Made by a program: the position numbers and the translations under genes
Notes under the pieces: model-generated
Databases searched by the model: none
Told to the model about the DNA's origin: nothing
Seen by the model: only the letters and a program-made list of their open reading frames with translations
Source: Pyxidicoccus parkwaysis
GTDB taxonomy: Bacteria > Myxococcota > Myxococcia > Myxococcales > Myxococcaceae
Length of the DNA: 64,000 nucleotides
Reading direction: 5' to 3'
Assembly (NCBI RefSeq): GCF_017301735.1
Contig: NZ_CP071090.1
Location: 10,158,001-10,222,000, forward strand
Part shown: positions 16,889-24,840 of the stretch, piece by piece
Layout of the letters: every line of letters begins with the position of its first letter
How positions within the stretch are numbered: position 1 is the stretch's first letter

Positions 16889-19108
16889 TCAGTGCTGCTC
16901 CATCTGGTTCTCGACGAGCGCGCGGTAGCGCCCGCCCGGAATGGCCAGCAGCGTGTCGTGGGTGCCCTCCTCCACCACGCGGCCCTTGTCGAGGACGACA
17001 ATCTTGTCCGCGCGGCGCACGGTGGACAGGCGGTGCGCCACCACCACCAGCGTGCGGCCCGCGGCCTCGCGCTGGAGCGCCTCCGTAATCGCGCGCTCCA
17101 GCTCCGCGTCCAGGTGGCTGGTGGCCTCGTCGAGGAAGAGCACGCGCGGGTCGCGGTAGATGGCGCGGGCCAGTTGGAGGCGCTGCTCCTCGCCGCCGGA
17201 CAGGCGCATGCCGGACTCGCCAATCTTCGTCTTCAGGCCGTTGGGCAATTCCAGCAGTGAGTCCAGGCACGCGGTGCGCGCGGCGTGCTCCAGGCGCTCC
17301 AGGTCCGGGTTGTCATCACCGAGGGCGATGTTCTCCGCGAGCGTGCCGTCGAAGATGTCTGTCTTCTGGAACACGAAGGACACCGAGCGGCGCAGGGCCG
17401 TGGGGTCGAAGGACTCAATCGGCTTGCCGTCGTAGAGCACGCGGCCCTGCTCGGTGCGGTAGAGGCCGTAGAGCACCTGGGTGAGCGTCGTCTTGCCCGC
17501 GCCCGAGCGGCCGACAATCGCTGTCATCTTCCCGGCGGGAATCGTGAAGCTCACGTCACTCAGCACGGCGGGGTCATTGGGCGAGCCGTAGCGGAAGGTG
17601 ACGTGCTCCAGCGTCAGCTCCGGCGCCTGGGTGAGCACGCCCTGCGTGGGCACGGCGTCATCGCGCAGCTCGGGCTCGGCGTCGTAGACGATGTCCACGC
17701 GGCGCAGGGAGATGAAGACGTCCTGCAACTGGTGGATGAACATGACCAGGTTCTGCATCGGCGCCAGCGCCATGCCGAGGATGGAGAGCGTGGCCACCAT
17801 CTGCCCCAGCGTGAGCTGGCCGGCGAGGACGAGCTGCGCCTCGTAGACGAGGATGCCCACGTATACGCCCTGGTTGACGAGCTGCGCGCCGGAGAAGTGG
17901 AGCGTGTCGTGCTTCCAGATGCTGCGCCCGGCCTCCACCTCGCGCGCCTGCGTCTTTTCCCAGCGGGCGCGGGCCTGACGCTCGGCGCCGCAGGCCTTCA
18001 GCGTCTGGATGCCGCCGAGCATCTGCAATTCCAGGCGGGTGGCGTCCGCGTCCGCGGTGAAGCGCATCTGGTCCAGCACGGTGCGCCGGGGCATGAGCAG
18101 CAGCGTCCACACCGTGTACACGGCCGCGCCCGCGAAGAAGATGCCGAAGACGGTGGCGTCGTACAGGAAGAGCATCACGCCGTAGCCCACCAGCATCACC
18201 AGGTCGAGGAGCACGGAGACGGACGCGCTCTGGAGGATGCGACGGATGCGCTTGTGGTCCTCGATGCGCTGGCGCAAATCTCCACGGTGGCGCCGCGCGA
18301 AGAAGGACACGGGCAGGGACAAGAGGCGCTTCCAGAACTGCGCCAGCAGCAGCGCCGAGTAGCCGCTGGACAGGAGGAAGAGGCCCGCGCCGCGCGTCGC
18401 CGAGACGAACACCTGCGCGACGACGAGCACGGCCAGCCCCACGCCCACCGCGGGGAGCAGCGCGACGTTGCGCCCGCCCACCGCCTTGTCCACGAGCCCC
18501 TGGATGAGGAAGGGCTGCGCGAGCGCGAGCCCCTGGAGGAGCAGGGTGGTGAGCAGCACCTGGAGGAGCAGCAGGCGGTAGTGCCAGAGGCCGCGGACGA
18601 AGCGCCGCAGGCTCCCGGAGCGGCTGGACGTGGCGGGCGTGCCGGGGGCTTCCAGCGGGCGGAAGATGGCGTCGGTGGGCTCCAGCGTCAGGAGGATGCC
18701 GTTCCAATACTCGCCGAGCCGCGAGCGGGGAATGCGGCGCAGGCCGAGCGCGGGGTCGCCGATGAGGGCCTCTTTCGGCGTCAGGCGGTAGAGGACGACG
18801 AAGTGGTTCTCCTCCCAGGAGATGATGCAGGGCAGCATCGCCTGACCTTCCTCGTCGTCGAGGTCGGAGAAGTCCTCCACACCGAAGGCGCGGGCGTTGT
18901 AGCCGAGCTTCTGCGCGGTGGTGAGCAGGTCCGCCATGGAGGTGCCGGAGGTCTGCACGAAGGCGATTTCCTTCAGCGCGGACAGCTCATGCCGGGCACC
19001 GTGGTACGCGGCAATCATCTCCAGACAGGCGGGGCCACAGTCGGCCTTCTCGAGCTGGCGACGGAGGGGATACGGCTGGAGGGCGACGGCGAGCCGGGAG
19101 CGGGGCAC
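16889..19108 (-). CDS. Peptidase-containing ABC exporter (C39, PCAT-type)
   Basis: 739 aa from a GTG at 19108. Residues ~10-135 form a C39 peptidase with oxyanion Gln18 and Cys24 (in LEKADCGPACLEMI), His102 (EENHFVVLY) and Asp118 (GDPALG). Six transmembrane helices follow (about 175-460), then the ATPase: Walker A GRSGAGKTT, signature LSGGEEQRL, Walker B VLFLDEATSHLD, and H-loop VVAHRLS. Such exporters cut leader peptides after a double-Gly motif and secrete the peptide. Lies directly across from the ATP-grasp/graspetide genes and might export their product, but the precursor lacks a double-Gly site, so an unlinked substrate is also possible. Confidence 0.88.
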   Translation of the reverse strand: MPRSRLAVALQPYPLRRQLEKADCGPACLEMIAAYHGARHELSALKEIAFVQTSGTSMADLLTTAQKLGYNARAFGVEDFSDLDDEEGQAMLPCIISWEENHFVVLYRLTPKEALIGDPALGLRRIPRSRLGEYWNGILLTLEPTDAIFRPLEAPGTPATSSRSGSLRRFVRGLWHYRLLLLQVLLTTLLLQGLALAQPFLIQGLVDKAVGGRNVALLPAVGVGLAVLVVAQVFVSATRGAGLFLLSSGYSALLLAQFWKRLLSLPVSFFARRHRGDLRQRIEDHKRIRRILQSASVSVLLDLVMLVGYGVMLFLYDATVFGIFFAGAAVYTVWTLLLMPRRTVLDQMRFTADADATRLELQMLGGIQTLKACGAERQARARWEKTQAREVEAGRSIWKHDTLHFSGAQLVNQGVYVGILVYEAQLVLAGQLTLGQMVATLSILGMALAPMQNLVMFIHQLQDVFISLRRVDIVYDAEPELRDDAVPTQGVLTQAPELTLEHVTFRYGSPNDPAVLSDVSFTIPAGKMTAIVGRSGAGKTTLTQVLYGLYRTEQGRVLYDGKPIESFDPTALRRSVSFVFQKTDIFDGTLAENIALGDDNPDLERLEHAARTACLDSLLELPNGLKTKIGESGMRLSGGEEQRLQLARAIYRDPRVLFLDEATSHLDAELERAITEALQREAAGRTLVVVAHRLSTVRRADKIVVLDKGRVVEEGTHDTLLAIPGGRYRALVENQMEQH

Positions 19109-19349
19109 GGTCAGTTCGGTATCACGGAAGGGTGCGCGGAATACAACCAGCCGCGCACCGTGCGGGATTCAGCGTACAGCGTCCCTCTTGATACGAACCG
19201 GGCCTCGCAACATGGCAACGCGTTTCCGTGCACCGCGTGAAGCGTGCGCCCGCTCCGCTGCCTGGCCCATTCCCATGGACCTGCCTTCAGGCGTGCGCGG
19301 TCTCACGACGCGCCTATGAGGTGCCCCGATACTCCAAGGACCGCGCTGA

Positions 19350-20579
19350 CTACGGCGCTGGAGGCGCGCCCGGCGTCACCGGAGCCCCGGGAGCCAACGC
19401 CGCCGCCGGCTTCGTCGAAGGCGCCCCCGGCTGCTGCGCCACGGGCTTCTCCACCTTCTTCGGCTCGCCAATCTTCTCCAGGTCCTCGCGGTTGTTCAGC
19501 GAGAAGCGCACCAGTGCACGGAGGATGCGGTTGCGCTTCACGTTGCCCAGCACCTCACGCAAATCGTCGTAAACCGTCGGGTCGGCAATGAGCCCGCCCA
19601 CCGTGCCTTCGCCCTTCGCCACCGTCTCCGTAATCGTCTTCAGGTTCGCCGCCGCGCTGCCCAGGTCCGCGAACATCCCGCTCGCGTCGCCGTACACCAG
19701 CTGGTGCACCGCCCCATTGGGGCTCTTCTTCGCATCCTCGATGAGCCCCGCGAGCTGCCCCGCCGCCGCGCCCAATTCCGTCAGCGCCTTCGCCCCTTCC
19801 GCGCCGTAGATGAGCTGGTGCGCCGTGCCGTCTCCCGTGCGCACCTCGCGCAGGAGCGCCTCCACGTGCCCCACCGCGCCGTCCATCCGCTGCGCCGCCT
19901 GCGACGCATTCGCCATCAGCGTCCGCACCTCGCGCCCCGCGCCCTTGTCGTAGATGAGCGCGTGCAGCGCGCCGTCGCCCTTTTCCACCTCCTCCAGCAC
20001 CGCCCGCAGCGACGACATCCCCCGCGCCACGTCCCTCGCAATCGCCGGGTCCGCGTACGCATCCACCGCGACGCGCAGCGACTTGCTGATGGCAATGGAG
20101 TTCTCCATCACCTGCCCCGCCCCGTTCAGCAGCGCGGAGATGTCCCCACCCGCCGACGACCTCAGCACCCCACCCGGCTCCACCTGCGGCGCGTTGGGAC
20201 TGCCCAGCGAGATGTCCACCGCCTTGTCCCCCAGCACGCCCATGCTGGAGAGCTGCGCCACCGAGTCCGCCCGCACGCGGTTCGAGAACCTCCGCGACAC
20301 CTGGAAGTGCACCTCCAGCCGCGGGTCGTTCGGGTCCTCCGAGAAGGTAATCGCCGTCACCTTCCCCACCTTCAGGCCGCCGAGCCACACCGGCGACTCC
20401 TCGCCCAACCCCTGCACGTTGGTGAAGTACGCCCGGTACGTGGCCTGCCGCTCGAAGAGGCGCGACTCCTGGCCGATGAAGAACACCACCACGCCCGCCA
20501 CCGCCAGGCCGAGCGCCACGAAAAACCCCGCGCGCAACGCCAGCCGGCGCTCGCCCGAGGCGGAAGTGAACAGGCTCAT
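19350..20579 (-). CDS. MCE-domain lipid transport protein (MlaD-like)
   Basis: 409 aa. One N-terminal TM helix (FFVALGLAVAGVVVFFIG), then an MCE domain (YRAYFTNVQGLGEESPVWLGGLKVGKV...), then a long periplasmic helical region with repeats such as GDGTAHQLIYG and SPNGAVHQLVYG. The C-terminus is Pro/Ala-rich (residues ~370-409). MCE proteins form hexameric rings that carry phospholipids between inner and outer membranes. Overlaps the upstream ATPase gene by ATGA. The helical repeat region is long for MlaD and may form a tunnel or needle (inference). Confidence 0.85.
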   Translation of the reverse strand: MSLFTSASGERRLALRAGFFVALGLAVAGVVVFFIGQESRLFERQATYRAYFTNVQGLGEESPVWLGGLKVGKVTAITFSEDPNDPRLEVHFQVSRRFSNRVRADSVAQLSSMGVLGDKAVDISLGSPNAPQVEPGGVLRSSAGGDISALLNGAGQVMENSIAISKSLRVAVDAYADPAIARDVARGMSSLRAVLEEVEKGDGALHALIYDKGAGREVRTLMANASQAAQRMDGAVGHVEALLREVRTGDGTAHQLIYGAEGAKALTELGAAAGQLAGLIEDAKKSPNGAVHQLVYGDASGMFADLGSAAANLKTITETVAKGEGTVGGLIADPTVYDDLREVLGNVKRNRILRALVRFSLNNREDLEKIGEPKKVEKPVAQQPGAPSTKPAAALAPGAPVTPGAPPAP

Positions 20580-21397
20580 GACGCGCCTCCAGGGACGAGC
20601 TCCACGCGCCGCGCATCCAGGAAGGCACGCACCTCCGGCACCGTCGAGTGCAGCATCACCTCCCGCGTGCCCACCTGCAGGATGCGCCGGTTGGCCAGCA
20701 TCGCCAGCCGGTCTCCCACCGTGAAGGCACTCACCATGTCATGCGTCACGACGATGGAGGTGACGCCGAGCTTCGTCTTCATCGAGTTGATCAATTCATT
20801 GATGGACTGCGTCGTCACAGGGTCCAGTCCCGTGGTGGGCTCGTCCCACAGGATGACCTCCGCGTCCGTGGCGATGGCTCGCGCCAGCCCCACGCGCTTC
20901 TTCATGCCGCCCGACAGGTCCGACGGCATCAGGCGCTCCGTGTCCGGCAGGTTCACCAGCGCCAGCTTCTCCGCCACCCGCCGCCGGATTTCGTCCTCGG
21001 CCATGTCCGGGAAGTGCTCGCGCAGCGGGTACGCCACGTTCTCCCCCACCGTCAGCGAGTCGAACAACGCCGCGCCCTGGAACACCATGGCCACGTGCCG
21101 CCGCACCCGGATGAACTGCTCCTCCGAGAACCGCGTCAAATCACGCCCCTGGAACACGATGCGCCCCGAGTCCGGCCGCAACAGCCCGATGAGGCACTTG
21201 AGCAGCACGCTCTTGCCCGCACCCGAGCCGCCCATCACCACCAGCGTCTCGCCCGCGCGCACGTCCAGCTCCACGTCGTCGTAGACCTGCTTGGGACCGA
21301 AGGCCTTGGAGATGTGCTCGAAGTGGATGAGCTGCTCGCCCGGCGTGGGCTTGTGGAACTCGAAGGTGTCAGGCTCCTGGCGGCGCGCGAGTCGCAT
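20576..21397 (-). CDS. ABC ATPase of Mla-type lipid transporter
   Basis: 273 aa. Walker A GGSGAGKSVLL, Q-loop VFQGAALFDSLTVGEN, signature DLSGGMKKRVGLARA, Walker B EVILWDEPTTGLDP, and H-loop VTHDM. The LSGGM...R form and high similarity to MlaF/Ttg2A place it in the retrograde/anterograde phospholipid transport complex. The next gene encodes the permease. A non-canonical N-terminal extension (MRLARRQEPDTFEFHKPTPG) precedes the ATPase fold. Confidence 0.9.
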   Translation of the reverse strand: MRLARRQEPDTFEFHKPTPGEQLIHFEHISKAFGPKQVYDDVELDVRAGETLVVMGGSGAGKSVLLKCLIGLLRPDSGRIVFQGRDLTRFSEEQFIRVRRHVAMVFQGAALFDSLTVGENVAYPLREHFPDMAEDEIRRRVAEKLALVNLPDTERLMPSDLSGGMKKRVGLARAIATDAEVILWDEPTTGLDPVTTQSINELINSMKTKLGVTSIVVTHDMVSAFTVGDRLAMLANRRILQVGTREVMLHSTVPEVRAFLDARRVELVPGGAS

Positions 21398-21403
21398 GGG
21401 GCC

Positions 21404-22213
21404 TCACACGTACAGCGTCAGCTTGGTGATGAAGAAGTCCGCCAGACACACGGCGACGGACGTCACCGCCACCGTCTGCGTGGTGGCGCGGCCCACGCCC
21501 TCCGTGCCGCCCTCCACGGTGAGCCCCTTGAAGCAGCCCACCAGCCCGATGATGACGCCGAACACCGCGCCCTTGAACACACCGGAGACGAAGTCCTCCA
21601 GCAGCACCGCGTCCAGCGCGCCCTGGAAGAACAAGTCGAGCGGCAGCGCATACTGCGCCTTCACCACCAGCGCGCCAGCCACGAGCCCGACGACGTCTCC
21701 GAAGATGGTGAGCACCGGCATCACCAGCAGGCACGCCAGCACGCGCGGCACCACCAGCTTGCGCAGCGGGTCCGCGCCCAGCGCGCGGATGGCGTCCACC
21801 TGCTCCGTCACCGTCATGGCTCCCAGCTCCGCCGCCATGCCGCTGCCAATGCGTGCGCCCACCGTGAGCGCGGTGAGCACCGGCGCCAGCTCGCGGAACA
21901 GCGTGAGCACCACCACGCGCCCCACCGTGTACTGCACGCCGAAGCGGCCCAGGAAGTAACCGAATTGCAATGAGATGACGAGCCCGGCGAACGTCGAGGT
22001 GAGCAGGGCAATGGGCAGCGAGCGCACCCCGAGCGACTCGGTGTGGTAGGCGAGCGCGCGCAGGTTGTAAGGCGGGCGCACCGCGCGGCTGAAGACCTGG
22101 CCCGACATCAGCGCCATGGAGCCCAGCGACGCGAGGCGCACCTGCGCGCGCGCCACCACGCCCAGCTGCTCCTCCGGCAGCGCCGCGGCGCCGGCTTCCA
22201 CCTGGCGCTTCAT
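21404..22213 (-). CDS. MlaE-family permease
   Basis: 269 aa with about six hydrophobic segments. Characteristic MlaE motifs are visible: FREL APVLTALTVGARIGSGMAAELG..., MTVTEQVDAIRALGADP, and the C-terminal KGLTVEGGTEGVGRATTQ. It forms the membrane part of the lipid transporter with the ATPase 6 bp downstream. Overlaps the upstream lipoprotein gene by ATGA, so lipoprotein, permease, ATPase and MCE protein are one operon. No MlaB or MlaC homologue is visible in the operon. Confidence 0.9.
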   Translation of the reverse strand: MKRQVEAGAAALPEEQLGVVARAQVRLASLGSMALMSGQVFSRAVRPPYNLRALAYHTESLGVRSLPIALLTSTFAGLVISLQFGYFLGRFGVQYTVGRVVVLTLFRELAPVLTALTVGARIGSGMAAELGAMTVTEQVDAIRALGADPLRKLVVPRVLACLLVMPVLTIFGDVVGLVAGALVVKAQYALPLDLFFQGALDAVLLEDFVSGVFKGAVFGVIIGLVGCFKGLTVEGGTEGVGRATTQTVAVTSVAVCLADFFITKLTLYV

Positions 22214-22755
22214 CCGCGACGCTCCGACTCGAAGCCGGCCAGCACCGTGTCGAAGTCCGCCATCCGCGCGTCCGCCATTCCCGGCGGGGCCACGTAGGAG
22301 AAGTCGAACACGCAGTTGTCCTTCTTCAGCACCACCAGCTCCAGCTGCACCGGCACGCCGTCCATCTTCGCGAGATAACGGCTGCGCAGGGCCTCGCGCT
22401 CGGCCATGGGCACGAGCTGTGAGGACAGCTCCTGCCGCTCCGTGAAGCCGGCGAGCAGGTGGCGCGTGAGCACCGGCAGGGGCGGGTCGTCATGTCCCTC
22501 GCAGGTAGCGTTGACGGAGATGGCGCGGCCCGTGCCCTCTTCGGCGAAGGCCAGGTCATTGCCCTCCAGCCACACGCGGTGCCACGCCTCCGGCAGCTTG
22601 CCCACGCGGTAGCGCACCGCGGGCTTGGTGAGCACCGAGTCCTCGAAGCTCACGCGATGGCAGCCCACCAGGGGCGCGACCACTCCGAGCAGCAGCATCC
22701 ACCGCATGGCACCGTTCTTCGTGACCCTCTCCCGGCCCTGTGCGCGGTGAGTCAT
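22210..22755 (-). CDS. Lipoprotein of the Mla-like operon
   Basis: 181 aa from the ATG at 22755; an internal ATG (22707) gives a shorter, cleaner lipoprotein signal (MRWMLLLGVVAPLVGC) and may be the true start. The mature part is mixed (RVWLEGNDLAFAEEGTGRAISVNATCEG) with two Cys in the C-terminal half (C in ATCEG and C in KKDNCVFDF). I do not recognise the domain. First gene of the lipid transport operon, where an accessory periplasmic/lipoprotein subunit (MlaC or PqiC-like role) would be expected, so an OM-side partner is plausible. Confidence 0.65.
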   Translation of the reverse strand: MTHRAQGRERVTKNGAMRWMLLLGVVAPLVGCHRVSFEDSVLTKPAVRYRVGKLPEAWHRVWLEGNDLAFAEEGTGRAISVNATCEGHDDPPLPVLTRHLLAGFTERQELSSQLVPMAEREALRSRYLAKMDGVPVQLELVVLKKDNCVFDFSYVAPPGMADARMADFDTVLAGFESERRG

Positions 22756-23125
22756 GCGTCACGAGAGGCCTCCCTGCAAGGTTTTCCACACAGGTAAACG
22801 TCCACTGTCACACCTCGTCCGCCACGGCGTGGCGGCCCTGGAGCGGGACCTTCCTGCCTTGCCGCGATTCGATTCGTGGAGAACCGCACTGGCGAGGCAC
22901 GTCTCCGGGACCGGGGCCCCCGGGGAGCGGCGCCGCATTCCCCTCACCACGGCGTCCGCATGGCCTCCGGTCAGTCTCGGCGTCCGGCCGGCCGTGGGGA
23001 GTCCCCCGCGTCCATGCGGGTTCGCATCTTCCATCCAACACCCGGATGAATGGCGGAGGCATGCGAGGGGCCGTTCCGCACCCCGCCCTCTCCCTCCTGG
23101 AGGGTTCCGGGCAAGGAGGACAACG
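22756..23125. other. 370-bp intergenic region
   Basis: Divergent gap between the Mla operon and the small membrane protein gene. A strong ribosome site AGGAGG (23115-23120) belongs to the latter. A long frame reads through from 22754 but has poor codon bias and no domain. I see no hairpin with T-run and no RNA gene. Confidence 0.6.
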
Positions 23126-23518
23126 ATGGATGGCGGACTCGCGGTATTCGGATTCGGGCTCTTCCTTCTCGGAATCGCCAACCTCTATGCACGCACGTCC
23201 TACTGGATGGCGTGGATAATGCTGGCGCTCTCGCTGGTGTCCATGGGGCTGGCCTTCAGCGAGTCGAAGCGGCTGCGCGAGGTGTCCCTGGGCATGTCCA
23301 TTGTGCTGCTGGTGCTCAGCGGCGTGGCCGTGGCCACGGGCGCGCGCTGGTGGCTGGCGCTGGCCGCCTTCCTCTTCGCGGTGGCGTACGGCGTGCTGTG
23401 GGCGGAGTTCCGCTACGCCTTCTTCGAGCACATCAGCCCCGAGGAGGCGAAGGCCCACGCCCACGCACGGCGCTTCCACGTGCACTGGCCGTGGCACAGG
23501 CGGCGCACGGTGTCGTGA
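23126..23518 (+). CDS. Small four-helix membrane protein
   Basis: 130 aa from the ATG at 23126, with AGGAGG spaced 5 bp upstream. About four hydrophobic helices (LAVFGFGLFLLGIANLY, WMAWIMLALSLVSMGLA, GMSIVLLVLSGVAVATG, WWLALAAFLFAVAYGVLW) and a His/Arg-rich C-terminal tail (HAHARRFHVHWPWHRRR). Function unknown; the tail could bind metal or nucleic acid (speculative). Ends 4 bp from the convergent end of recF. Confidence 0.65.
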   Translation: MDGGLAVFGFGLFLLGIANLYARTSYWMAWIMLALSLVSMGLAFSESKRLREVSLGMSIVLLVLSGVAVATGARWWLALAAFLFAVAYGVLWAEFRYAFFEHISPEEAKAHAHARRFHVHWPWHRRRTVS

Positions 23519-23522
23519 GGCT

Positions 23523-24800
23523 TCAGGCCTCGGAGGCCTCGGAGGCCTCGGAGGCCTCGGATGATTCGGGAGCCTTCGGGGCCTCGGGTACTTCGGGAGC
23601 CGAAGGTGCTTCCGGAGCATCGGCGGCCTGGGAGGCCTCGCGTGCCTCAGGTGCCACGGATGCTTCGTGCGCTTCGAGGGAGGCGCCGCGCATCACCACC
23701 TGCCCGCCGTGGACGGAGAGCCAGAGCGTGTCCTCCGCCGCGGCGCCTCGCACCAGCGAGCCGTCCGTGGTGGTGAGGAACACCTGCGCGCCGCTCTTCG
23801 CCAGGTAGTTCATCAGGTACGCGTTGCGCTCCGGGTCCAGCTCGCTCGACACGTCGTCCAGCAGGAGCAGCGGCAGGAAGCCCATCGCGGCCTCCAGGTT
23901 CTCGATTTCAGCAATCTTCCAACCGAGCACCAGTGCCCGCTGCTGTCCCTGGCTCGCATACGCGCGCGCGCTGCGCCCGCCCAGCGTCACCGACACATCG
24001 TCCGCGTGCGGCCCCACCGAGGTGAAGCCACGGTCCAAGTCCCGGCGCAGGCGCTCGTTGAGCGACTCGCGCAGCGCCGACGCGAGCGCGGCCTCGTCCG
24101 CCGTGGGGAAGTCGCCGCCCAGGTGCGCGGGGTGATAGCCATACGTGGCCGGGTCCACGGTGCGGCCAATGGACGCGAACGTGGCCTGCGCGCGCGGCGC
24201 CAGCTCCGCCATCAGCGCGCGCCGCCTCGCATAGATGCGCGCGCCCGCCTTGGCCAGCGTCTCGTCATAGGCCTCCAGGTAGGCGGCCTCCACGGCGTGG
24301 CCCTCGCGCAGCAGGCGGTTGCGATTCTTGAGCGCGCGCGCGTACTCGCGGCTCTCGCGCAGGAAGGCCGGGAAGCGGTTGAACACCGCGCGGTCCAGGA
24401 AGGCACGGCGCGAGTCCGGGCCCCCCTTGATGACCTCGAGGTCATCCGGCGTGAAGGCCACCACGGAGACGCCGCCGAAGTACTCCTCCAGGCTGGCCGC
24501 CTTCTTCCCATCCACGAAGGCCTGGCGCGTGCCGCCGCCCACCTCGACGGAGATTTCGCGCTCCGCTCCCTTGAGGAGGAAGCGGCCCGTCACACGCGCG
24601 CCCTGCGAGCCCCAGCGGACGAGCTCCGACAGACGGCCCGCGCGCAGCGGCTTGAGGGTGGCCAGGAAGTAGAGCGCCTCCAGCAGGTTCGTCTTGCCCT
24701 GCCCGTTCTGCCCCACGGCAATCGTGGAGTGGGCGCTGGGCGAGAGCTGCACCTGGGGGAGGTTTCGGAAGTCCTGGACCTGGAGCGCGAGGAGGCGCAA
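23523..24800 (-). CDS. recF: DNA replication and repair protein RecF
   Basis: 425 aa. SMC-like ATPase: Walker A GQNGQGKTNLLEA near residue 35, the long FAFT-like region VVAFTPDDLEVIKGGPDSRR, signature TSVGPHADD plus ASQGQQRALVLGWK, and Walker B LPLLLLDDVSSELDP. RecF loads RecOR at gapped DNA and is normally ~360-370 aa. Here an additional ~55-residue Glu/Ala/Ser/Pro-rich tail is appended (for example PEAPSAPEVPEAPKAPESSE), which ends in EAS repeats encoded by a 9-bp DNA repeat. Not adjacent to dnaN (15 kb away at 38650), unlike many bacteria. The tail looks disordered and probably dispensable. Confidence 0.92.
   Translation of the reverse strand: MRLLALQVQDFRNLPQVQLSPSAHSTIAVGQNGQGKTNLLEALYFLATLKPLRAGRLSELVRWGSQGARVTGRFLLKGAEREISVEVGGGTRQAFVDGKKAASLEEYFGGVSVVAFTPDDLEVIKGGPDSRRAFLDRAVFNRFPAFLRESREYARALKNRNRLLREGHAVEAAYLEAYDETLAKAGARIYARRRALMAELAPRAQATFASIGRTVDPATYGYHPAHLGGDFPTADEAALASALRESLNERLRRDLDRGFTSVGPHADDVSVTLGGRSARAYASQGQQRALVLGWKIAEIENLEAAMGFLPLLLLDDVSSELDPERNAYLMNYLAKSGAQVFLTTTDGSLVRGAAAEDTLWLSVHGGQVVMRGASLEAHEASVAPEAREASQAADAPEAPSAPEVPEAPKAPESSEASEASEASEA
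23525..23560. repeat. Four perfect 9-bp tandem repeats in the recF 3' end
   Basis: AGGCCTCGG is repeated four times without interruption (23525-23560); diverged units continue to about 23655. On the recF strand they encode an EAS/EAP tail up to the stop codon. Such an array can change length by slippage in steps of three residues without breaking the frame. Confidence 0.8.
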
Positions 24801-24840
24801 AGCCCCCTCCGTATAACCTTCCCGGCGCCTTCGCGGTGAC

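Noticed and set aside
17285..19240. 651-codon open frame on the plus strand opposite the C39 exporter
   Set aside because: High-GC coding DNA leaves long open antisense frames. Its translation is His/Arg/Gln/Glu-rich low complexity with no domain, whereas the opposite strand encodes a complete exporter.
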